The notes under the pieces: model-generated
Seen by the model: the letters and a program-made list of their open reading frames with translations, nothing else
Database searches by the model: none
What the model was told of the DNA's origin: nothing
NCBI GenBank assembly: GCA_016713985.1
Contig: JADJOD010000022.1
Span: forward strand, 62,001-126,000
Direction of reading: 5' to 3'
DNA length: 64,000 bases
Source: Lewinellaceae bacterium
GTDB lineage: Bacteria > Bacteroidota > Bacteroidia > Chitinophagales > Saprospiraceae
Made by a program: the position numbers and the translations under genes
Shown: positions 57,595-64,000 of the stretch, piece by piece
Numbering within the stretch: the first letter of the stretch is position 1
How the letters are laid out: each line of letters opens with the position of its first letter

Positions 57595-58503
57595 ATGCCG
57601 CCTTCAAAACAGGAATTTAAAGACCTTCTTGCCAATGACCGCGCCGACCTGGTGATCGCGGAACTCGCCGCCATCACCAAGCCACTGGCCGATCAGCACT
57701 ACCATAATCAGGTAACGTTGCTTTCCAACCGACTCACCGCCAATAAACGGGAACACAACCTGGGCAAAATATCTTCCCAGGAATACAATCTCGAAAAAAA
57801 CAGGATCAACCACGCCCTGCTGGCCTTGATCGACTCTTTGCCGCAGGGCGCCGCAGCGTCCGGGCCGGAAAAGGAAAAAGGTTTCTGGAAAACAATGACT
57901 TATGTCGCTTTGGTGGCGGGTATTCTGGGCAGCTTTGCCGAAGTGCTCGGGTTCATCGACCTCGTTCCGGGCAAGCCCGAAGACTCGTTGCAACTGACTG
58001 TTTACGTGCAGGATACGGAAGGCAAACCCATTCCCGCGCTGCAAAATACGGGGCATGTCATCGTACGTTTCGACAACGACCTGCGCGATCCCGTGATCGG
58101 GGAGAACGGGCGCACCAACCTCGGCGAAATTCCCGCCAAATTCCGGGGACAGGAAATAGAAGTGGTGTTGGTAGCCGAAGGGTACGAAGCCATTTTGCCG
58201 GGTAAAAAATACGTCATGGATGGCGAGCCCGTCTACTTTACCGTTCGGCGCGACAATTCGCTCGGCATCATTCAGGGTATCGTGAAAGACCGCTCCGGGG
58301 AAAATTTTCTGGCCGGCGCACTGGTGATGATCGACCAGGATACGACCACGCTGACCGACGACCTCGGGCGTTTTCGCTTGCAATTGCCCCCGGAAAAACA
58401 ACGGGAACGCTATCTGCTGACGGTGAAAAAAGAAGGGTTTAAAACCAGGACGGATTATTATTTGCCCAAAACCGGGGCTTTGGAGCTGCGACTGGAGAAA
58501 TAA
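57595..58503 (+). CDS. EAD11-like effector-associated domain fused to a membrane helix and carboxypeptidase-regulatory-like domains
   Basis: The protein has 302 residues. Residues about 5-82 (FKDLLANDRADLVIAELAA, HNQVTLLSNRLTANKREHNLG, SQEYNLEKNRINHALLALIDSL) match the helical effector-associated domain 11. This is a death-fold-like adaptor that brings sensors and effectors of bacterial conflict or programmed-death systems together by like-with-like contact. A membrane helix follows (about 98-120, MTYVALVAGILGSFAEVLGFI). After it come beta-sandwich domains: 133-215 (LTVYVQDTEGKPIPAL) and a CarboxypepD_reg-like domain at 223-302 (GIVKDRSGENFLAGALVMIDQ). Topology would put the EAD inside and the sandwiches outside. 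No nuclease, protease or NTPase lies beside it, so the partner is elsewhere. Confidence 0.72.
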   Translation: MPPSKQEFKDLLANDRADLVIAELAAITKPLADQHYHNQVTLLSNRLTANKREHNLGKISSQEYNLEKNRINHALLALIDSLPQGAAASGPEKEKGFWKTMTYVALVAGILGSFAEVLGFIDLVPGKPEDSLQLTVYVQDTEGKPIPALQNTGHVIVRFDNDLRDPVIGENGRTNLGEIPAKFRGQEIEVVLVAEGYEAILPGKKYVMDGEPVYFTVRRDNSLGIIQGIVKDRSGENFLAGALVMIDQDTTTLTDDLGRFRLQLPPEKQRERYLLTVKKEGFKTRTDYYLPKTGALELRLEK

Positions 58504-58671
58504 TTACGCCGATCCGTACCGGCTGCTTTGATCTGCAGCACCCCGCGCCACGCGGCAGATAAAGCAGCCGGCACAATACAAGCCGTTTTTCTTCAAGACC
58601 TCCCCCATTCCACCCCGATACCTTTGCCTGACATTAAAAACTAACAGGAACGGCCTTCCGCCCCCAGGCCA

Positions 58672-58833
58672 TTTCAGCAAATTCCCTTCGATCACCCCAA
58701 TACCGGCGTGTTCTACGTGCCGTTCAACTGGCTGCCGGGCTTCTTAGTGCCGGTGGTGTTGCTGGCGCACGCCGCATCCATCCGGCGGCTGATCCATGTT
58801 TTGCGAAGCCGAACCGGTGAGAGCGGCGGGTGA
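58672..58833 (+). pseudogene. C-terminal remnant of a membrane protein
   Basis: An open stretch without a start reads IPFDHPNTGVFYVPFNWLPG, then FLVPVVLLAHAASIRRLIHVL and stops at 58833. It looks like the last transmembrane segment of a larger integral membrane protein whose front is gone. The preceding 58504-58671 shows no gene. Confidence 0.35.
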
Positions 58834-58839
58834 TTTTGG

Positions 58840-59994
58840 TTAGTCCTGAAAAAACAGTACGATCTCGATTCGCCGGTTGGCTGCCCTGCCGGCCTCCGTG
58901 TCGTTGGTCGTGACGGGCCTTGTTTCGCCCTGCCCTTCACAGGTAATTTTTTCTGCTTCCACACCTTTCCGGGTCAATATCTGCTCGATCGTGTGTGCGC
59001 GGGCGAGCGAGAGTTTCAGGTTGAATTCATCCGTACCGATATTGTCCGTATGGCCGCTGATGAGCACTTTTCCGGGTTTTCGCAGGGCGATTTTGTCGGT
59101 CAGGCTATCCGTAACCGCCGCGTAATGGTCGTTGAGCGTGCTTTTATCGAAGTCGAAACAAACCCCTGCGAGTATCAGCGTGTCCGGTTGTTGCGGCGTT
59201 TCGGACGGCGGCGTTTCTTCCGCGTTCACCGGCGGCTCTTCCACGTGTACTCCAGGCTCTTCAAATACATTCCTGTCAAATGTTGCCTGCGGCCCCGGCG
59301 TGGTTGTGTCAGCAAATCCCATATGACGCCAATCGTCGGCGTACAGTTCGACCCGTTTCGCTTCAGCCTCCGGGCATAGCGCCATTGATTTGTTTTTGGG
59401 AATCAACTTCAAATTGTCTATGTAAAAGATTTGCATCCAATCCCCGGAATCGGGTGCCTGCTCCGACGGTTCAACATACCCAAGGTAGAAAAACTGCTCG
59501 CCACCGGAGGCTGTAAAACTGCCCCGGAAAGGCATCCAGTCCATTTTTTTCATCTTTTTTACTCCATTTTTTTCCGTGAAAACAACCACGGGTTGTGCCG
59601 TTTTCGGTTTGAACCGGCCTGATAAATTTTCCGTTGAGAGAAAGATTCCGAAGGGTTTAAAATCCGCGCCGCGCAGGTTCAGGTCGAAGGAAATGTCGTA
59701 CAACTCGCCGGCCTTAAGCGGGCATAGTAATTCGGTGAACATATACGTCCGCATTGCCGGTTCGCCGGAAAGAATAAAACCGATTTTTCCACCTTTGGCG
59801 TTGTCGATATAGACCATTCGGCTGTAGTTCGCTTCTTTCCAGGCTTCGGGCGCGCAGCGGGCCAGGAATTCCGTGCAAACATTCGCGTCTTCAAAACCGG
59901 GGTTGGCAAAGAGATTTTGGCCGAAAACCGACACCCGGTACAGCAGAAAAAAACAAAGGATCGCAGAAGCAAAAATGAATTTGGAAAATGTCAT
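58840..59994 (-). CDS. OmpA-family outer-membrane protein (paralogue of the one at 3845-5002)
   Basis: The protein has 384 residues with a signal peptide (MTFSKFIFASAILCFFLLYRVSVFGQ). The N-terminal jelly-roll-like part starts LFANPGFEDANVC and runs to about 220. A Pro/Glu-rich linker (GVHVEEPPVNAEETPPSETPQQ) follows. The C-terminal OmpA domain (about 270-384) has FDFDKSTLNDHYAAVTDSL, SGHTDNIGTDEFNLKLSLARA and EGQGETRPVTTNDTEAGRAANRRIEI. It should bind peptidoglycan. Compared with its paralogue it has the extra linker. The gene is divergent from the exported CxxCH gene. Confidence 0.87.
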   Translation of the reverse strand: MTFSKFIFASAILCFFLLYRVSVFGQNLFANPGFEDANVCTEFLARCAPEAWKEANYSRMVYIDNAKGGKIGFILSGEPAMRTYMFTELLCPLKAGELYDISFDLNLRGADFKPFGIFLSTENLSGRFKPKTAQPVVVFTEKNGVKKMKKMDWMPFRGSFTASGGEQFFYLGYVEPSEQAPDSGDWMQIFYIDNLKLIPKNKSMALCPEAEAKRVELYADDWRHMGFADTTTPGPQATFDRNVFEEPGVHVEEPPVNAEETPPSETPQQPDTLILAGVCFDFDKSTLNDHYAAVTDSLTDKIALRKPGKVLISGHTDNIGTDEFNLKLSLARAHTIEQILTRKGVEAEKITCEGQGETRPVTTNDTEAGRAANRRIEIVLFFQD

Positions 59995-60249
59995 GCGGAA
60001 CGGCGGTTGTTTGCGCTATAACAGGCTGACACGTATGCGAATTGTATCGGGAATGGAATTTCCATATCGCGCCATGAAGTCTGACAACATGGTTAGAAAT
60101 GGCAAAACAGGGCCAAAACGCCCTGTTTATTGCAGTCGTGACAAATTTTGACATTCATTCCACCCGGCAATTTCAACCTTTTGGGCTCGTTATTGTCCAA
60201 GGTTTCTATTTCACCAACAACTGATTTCAACCAACACTTTTATTCCAAC

Positions 60250-61125
60250 ATGAAACTCCGCCTTGTTTACCCGTTTGCCCTGACCATCCTTTGCGCCGTA
60301 GTTTTGCTCGGCAATAAAAACGGCCGCGCATCCGAAGCCAAAGCCGGCAATACCGGCGCACCTGGCGACGAAGCCCTGCCCAACGGAAATCCCATCACCT
60401 GCATCAGCTGCCACACGGCCAGCCCCATTGCTTCCACCATGACGGTAAGTGTACTCGACAGTGCCGGCAACGCCGTGACACAGTACATACCCGGCTACCA
60501 ATACACGGCGAAAGTGACGATCACCGCCACCGCCGGGAGCCCGCAGGGATACGGATTCCAGATGATCGCGCTCAAAGACAACGGCAACACCGACCTCGAC
60601 GGGTTTTCAGACCCCGGCAACCAGACGGTGAACAACTACAAAATCGCAACGATACCCAACGGCCGCACCTATGCCGAACACGACAACGTGTCGACTCCCA
60701 ATGTATTCAATGTAAAATGGAAAGCGCCGGCGGCCGGTACGGGCAACATCACTTTTTATGCGGCCGGTAATGCCGTGAACAAAAATGGTCAGAACAGCGG
60801 TGACGGGGCCACCGTCACTTCGCTGAAACTGACTGAATCATTGGGCACTTCTACACAAAACCCTGATGCAGAACGTATTGTTATGAGGTTGTGGCCCAAC
60901 CCTGTTGCATCTGTAGCCTGGTTATCATTCGTTTTACCGGCGCCCGGCGAATACCGGTTGACGGCGCATGACTTGTCCGGAAGGCTTGTCTGGCAAACAA
61001 CCCGGTACTTATCCGCCGGCGAGCAGGCGCTGGAAATTCCGGCCGCAGACTGGAGCCCGGGCGTCTATTTTACCGGCATTTCGGGAGCCGGCATTTCGGC
61101 GAACGGGAAATTGGTAAAACGGTGA
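60250..61125 (+). CDS. Exported choice-of-anchor-V-like protein with a CxxCH motif and T9SS-like C-terminus
   Basis: The ATG at 60250 (MKLRLVYPFALTILCAVVLLG) gives 291 residues with a signal peptide. GAPGDEALPNGNPITCISCHTASPI (about 38-62) contains a CxxCH c-type heme motif. It is followed by a Reeler-like beta-domain (VTITATAGSPQGYGFQMIALKDNG ... WKAPAAGTGNITFYAAGNAVN). The C-terminal ~70 residues (RLWPNPVASVAWLSFV, DLSGRLVWQTTRYL, PGVYFTGISG) form a sorting domain. This matches the Bacteroidota group in which one CxxCH precedes a beta-sandwich. Heme attachment is possible but not certain, and redox function is unknown. Confidence 0.8.
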   Translation: MKLRLVYPFALTILCAVVLLGNKNGRASEAKAGNTGAPGDEALPNGNPITCISCHTASPIASTMTVSVLDSAGNAVTQYIPGYQYTAKVTITATAGSPQGYGFQMIALKDNGNTDLDGFSDPGNQTVNNYKIATIPNGRTYAEHDNVSTPNVFNVKWKAPAAGTGNITFYAAGNAVNKNGQNSGDGATVTSLKLTESLGTSTQNPDAERIVMRLWPNPVASVAWLSFVLPAPGEYRLTAHDLSGRLVWQTTRYLSAGEQALEIPAADWSPGVYFTGISGAGISANGKLVKR

Positions 61126-61142
61126 AAAAACAGGATGGGTGA

Positions 61143-63575
61143 TCAGAAATCACCGCCTTCTCCTTCGCCCTGTTTTTTATCCGGTTTTGCCTTTTGCTGG
61201 TGCAGGCGATAGTTCAGCGTCAGGTTGATTTGTCGCGCGCGCCACTGAAAGTTGTTGTAGGTATAAAAGTTATCTCCTTCCGACACGAACCGGTGGCGGC
61301 GGGTATTGAACAGGTCAGATACGTTGAGTGTGAGGGTACCGTTGTTTTTCAGAATATCTTTACTGATGGCGAGATCGATAAACCAGTTGGGTTTGCGGTA
61401 GCCTTGCGTGTTTTGCAGTTTTGATTCGTAATTGCCCCGGAGTTGCAGGTCGGTACCTTTCCAGAAACTGAATTTGGAGGTGAGCCGCGAAAACCATCCG
61501 TAGGTATCGCTTTGAAACGACTCGCCGAGGTTATCGCCGTTTGTGATGGCCCGGAAAAAGTTAAAATTGCCGTCCACTTTCCACCATTTGTACGGGCTGT
61601 ACGATGCGGTAAATTCCAATCCGAACGCGTCTTCTTTCGACAGGTTTTCCGGGCGGGTTGTTGCATTGCCCTGGTCGTCGACACGCCGGATACGTTCGAT
61701 TTTTCCCGTGGTATGGCGGTAATAAAGCGATGAACTGAGGGACGCCTGATCCATGTATTTCACGTGCCCGATCTCAAAAACATTGGTGAATTCAGGTTCC
61801 AGGTCGGGGTTGCCGCCGAAAAAATTCCGGTTATCAGTGAAGGTCATAAACGGATTCAGGTCCCAATAACGCGGGCGCCTTACCCGGCGGCTGTAGCTGA
61901 GTTGCACGGCGTTCTGACCGGGCAGATCGTACGTAAAGTGGGTGCTGGGGAAGAGGCTCGTATAGTCGCGCGGGTTCGATTCGTCGGTTTGTTTCAATAT
62001 GGTGCTCACGTCGGTCATTTCGGCCCGCAAACCCAACTGGTAGGAAAAACGTTTTATTTTATTACCGAGAATGGCATATGCGGCGTGAATGTTTTCGTCG
62101 TATATAAAATTGTTGTTCAGTCCGTCGACCGGCTGCCAGGCGCCGTCGGCGAAACGTTCCACGAGGTAGTCGTTGGTCATATCGCGGAAAGTGCTGCGCA
62201 GGCCCGATTCAAACTTCCCGTCTTTGCCGAAAGGATGGATGTAGTCTAATTGAAGCAGCAGTTGTTTTTCCGTTTCGAAATTGTAGGAATGTTCCAGCAC
62301 CTCCGGCGCTCCGGTGGGGGTGTAATCGGGCAAAAAACTGCGTTCCACAAAATCCTGGTCGGAATCTTCCCAGTTGTCCAGGTAACGCACCTCAGCCGTC
62401 AATTCATGGCCTTCCCGTTCAAAGGTCTTTTTGTAAGTAAGCGCGTATTCGGAGTTGGGCTCCGTTTCCTGCTCGTCCTGTGTGCGGGTGGTGATGCCGC
62501 TGGGGTTGTCGGTTGAAAAAAGGTAATCCGTGTATTCCAGGAAGGAGCTGCGTTCTCCTTTGCTGCTGCGCCAGGTATACGCGGCGGTCAGGATGTTTTT
62601 CGGATTAAAAAAATAATCCAGTCCGGCCCGGACGTTTTTGTTAAACCCCAGGTTGTCGCGTTCGTTGGCCTGTCGGTAAATATAGGTAGTGTCGCCGCTG
62701 TAAACTTCCTGGTAAACGGAGCCGTCGCCGGGGCTGTTGCGGTAGGCGACGCCGGAATTGATAAAAAAGTTGAGCCGCTCCCTGCGTAAATTGAGGTTGA
62801 CGGCCCCTCCAAAATTGGTTGGATAACCGGTAATGAGGTCGAACGAGCCGTTTAACCCGCGTGTGCGTTCTTTTTTCAAAATGATGTTGATGATACCTCC
62901 GGTGCCTTCCGCCTCATACCGCGCCGAGGCGTTGGTGACCACTTCCACCCGGTCGATGAGCGAGCCCTGCAATTGTCGCAATCCGTCGGCGCCTTTAAAA
63001 CTGACCAGCCCCGAAGGTTTGCCGTCGATCAGGATTTTTACATTGTTGGTACCCCTCAGACTGACGTTGCCATCCACATCTACCGACACGGAGGGTATAT
63101 TGCTCAGAATGTCCGCCGCATTTCCGCCGGCATTGCCCAAGTCTTTGCCTACGTTGAAAATTTTCTTGTCTAAGGCCAGTTGCATGGAGCTTTTTTCGGC
63201 CTGTACCACTACTTCGTCCAGCATGGTAGCGGCGGGCTGCATTTTTATATTGCCGAGCGCCACGGGCGCCGTTCCCTCCGACACCGTGATATCGCTCAGA
63301 TACACAGAGGTATAGGCCAGGAAATCGATTTTTACAAAATAGGTCCCGGGTTTTGCTTCGAGGGTGAATACACCCGCGTCATCGGTGATATTTCCGGTAA
63401 CGGGGGTGCTGTCCGCCCGGCTGTACAGGGTAACCGTCGCATAACCCAGGGGCGAGCCGGTGTGTGCATCAAAGGTTTTGCCCGTGATTTTGTTTTTCCC
63501 GCCTTGCTGTGCGTACGTGGAAAAACCGGCGGTCAAAAAAAAGAGAAAAAGCAGAAGGTGACGATAGGACATCAT
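61143..63575 (-). CDS. Outer-membrane beta-barrel family protein (TonB-dependent receptor-like, with CarboxypepD_reg domain)
   Basis: Starting at the ATG at 63575 (MMSYRHLLLFLFFLTAGFSTYAQ) gives 810 residues. Order: signal peptide; carboxypeptidase-regulatory-like domain (KITGKTFDAHTGSPLGYATVTLYS ... VALGNIKMQPAA); plug (LDEVVVQAEKSSMQLALDKKIFNVGKDLGNAGGNAADILSNIPSVSVDVDGNVSLRGTNNVKILIDGKPSG, IDRVEVVTNASARYEAEGTGGIINIILKK); and a long barrel ending in LNYRLHQQKAKPDKK plus a charged tail. This subfamily (OMP_b-brl_3) usually takes up ligands other than glycans, and many lack a TonB box. Substrate unknown. It converges with the CxxCH gene, 17 bases apart. Confidence 0.9.
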   Translation of the reverse strand: MMSYRHLLLFLFFLTAGFSTYAQQGGKNKITGKTFDAHTGSPLGYATVTLYSRADSTPVTGNITDDAGVFTLEAKPGTYFVKIDFLAYTSVYLSDITVSEGTAPVALGNIKMQPAATMLDEVVVQAEKSSMQLALDKKIFNVGKDLGNAGGNAADILSNIPSVSVDVDGNVSLRGTNNVKILIDGKPSGLVSFKGADGLRQLQGSLIDRVEVVTNASARYEAEGTGGIINIILKKERTRGLNGSFDLITGYPTNFGGAVNLNLRRERLNFFINSGVAYRNSPGDGSVYQEVYSGDTTYIYRQANERDNLGFNKNVRAGLDYFFNPKNILTAAYTWRSSKGERSSFLEYTDYLFSTDNPSGITTRTQDEQETEPNSEYALTYKKTFEREGHELTAEVRYLDNWEDSDQDFVERSFLPDYTPTGAPEVLEHSYNFETEKQLLLQLDYIHPFGKDGKFESGLRSTFRDMTNDYLVERFADGAWQPVDGLNNNFIYDENIHAAYAILGNKIKRFSYQLGLRAEMTDVSTILKQTDESNPRDYTSLFPSTHFTYDLPGQNAVQLSYSRRVRRPRYWDLNPFMTFTDNRNFFGGNPDLEPEFTNVFEIGHVKYMDQASLSSSLYYRHTTGKIERIRRVDDQGNATTRPENLSKEDAFGLEFTASYSPYKWWKVDGNFNFFRAITNGDNLGESFQSDTYGWFSRLTSKFSFWKGTDLQLRGNYESKLQNTQGYRKPNWFIDLAISKDILKNNGTLTLNVSDLFNTRRHRFVSEGDNFYTYNNFQWRARQINLTLNYRLHQQKAKPDKKQGEGEGGDF

Positions 63576-63713
63576 AAAAGGACGGGATAATAATAGATTG
63601 ATGATCAATGTCTTGTGTTTTATTCATGTAAAATATGGCACAAAGGTAGGCGCCGACTCTGGCCGGAATTTGTAGGGATTCTGTAGGAATTCTGAATTGG
63701 GTGTTAACAAAAA

Positions 63714-64000
63714 TCAAAACCGTACGGCTACTTCATGCACCCCGTCGTGGTAGGTGTAATTCACGGTCATCGCATTCACGTCGCAGATTTTTTTCACGAT
63801 GGCCAGGCCGAGGCCGAGTGATTTGCCGGGCAGGTTGCTTTTTTGAAAACGCCCGAACAATTGGTCGGTAGGAACGGCCGGCGCCGTTCCGGTGTTGCTG
63901 ACGGTCAGTTGCCCGACATCGAGGCGCACTTTTATCCAGCCGTCGCCGACGTTGTGCCGGATGGCGTTTTTCAACAGGTTTCCGACAAGGATGTGGGCCA
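63714..64000 (-). CDS. Histidine kinase, C-terminal ATP-binding domain (partial)
   Basis: The frame enters from the right edge and ends at 63714, giving about 95 residues. It contains the N box HILVGNLLKNAIRHNVGDG, the strand LDVGQLTVSNTG, the F-box region QLFGRFQKS and the G2 box KSLGLGLAIVKKICD, as in HATPase_c domains. The G1 DxGxG is reduced to NTGTAPAV, which is seen in some sensor kinases. The sensor and HisKA parts, and presumably a response regulator gene, lie beyond the window. The outer-membrane receptor follows downstream after 138 bases. Confidence 0.85.
   Translation of the reverse strand, partial: AHILVGNLLKNAIRHNVGDGWIKVRLDVGQLTVSNTGTAPAVPTDQLFGRFQKSNLPGKSLGLGLAIVKKICDVNAMTVNYTYHDGVHEVAVRF

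Overview
The window looks like a chromosomal segment of a Bacteroidota bacterium, most probably of the Saprospiria/Chitinophagia side of the phylum. The reasons are several proteins with a type IX secretion (T9SS) C-terminal sorting module, DUF4270, DUF4290, DUF5686 and DUF6913 family proteins, a 904-residue topoisomerase IV A subunit, and TAnnTTTG-type -7 promoter elements in place of E. coli-type promoters. I found no CRISPR array, rRNA, prophage or intact insertion sequence. There is one tRNA (Asp-GTC).

Layout. 1-17 kb is mostly housekeeping on the minus strand: an ArsR pair (one frameshifted), tsaB, an OmpA-type protein, a T9SS cargo protein, a bacterial pentameric ligand-gated channel, glmS, DUF4270, a short glycogen synthase, mnmG and lipoproteins. 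17-27 kb holds a broken TonB-type receptor, gamma-glutamyltransferase, ahcY, a two-domain amidohydrolase and an SPFH protein, with several extragenic palindromes. 27.3-39.1 kb is the most interesting part. 39.5-44.8 kb has parC, a DUF1275 protein and fumarylacetoacetase. 45-51.5 kb is a tandem array of four large T9SS-exported surface proteins, three glycine-rich and one leucine-rich. 51.5-53.7 kb is a decayed, AT-rich stretch next to tRNA-Asp with the N-terminal part of an McrB-like protein. 54-64 kb has accA, dapA, an SRAP peptidase, an effector-associated-domain (EAD11-like) membrane protein, a second OmpA protein, an exported CxxCH protein, a large outer-membrane receptor and the end of a histidine kinase.

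The 27.3-39.1 kb minus-strand cluster reads, in transcription order: serine palmitoyltransferase, GNAT-type ceramide synthase candidate, NAD-dependent ceramide reductase candidate, a desaturase of the eukaryotic DEGS/DES sphingolipid family, myo-inositol-phosphate synthase, PgpA-type phosphatase, GtrA, a DUF5686 outer-membrane protein, CDP-alcohol phosphatidyltransferase, a DUF4833 exported protein, and an AUR1-type PAP2 enzyme. Together they could make ceramide, desaturate (or hydroxylate) the sphingoid base, make phosphatidylinositol, and transfer phosphoinositol onto ceramide. This would be a bacterial inositol-phosphorylceramide pathway with a desaturase that I do not know from described bacterial sphingolipid loci.

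Caution on sequence quality: at least a dozen conserved genes, including mnmG, accA and dapA, carry 1-2 base frameshifts. Many lie in homopolymers or CG runs, so sequencing or assembly error is the likeliest cause, and I annotate these genes as full-length with the break marked.
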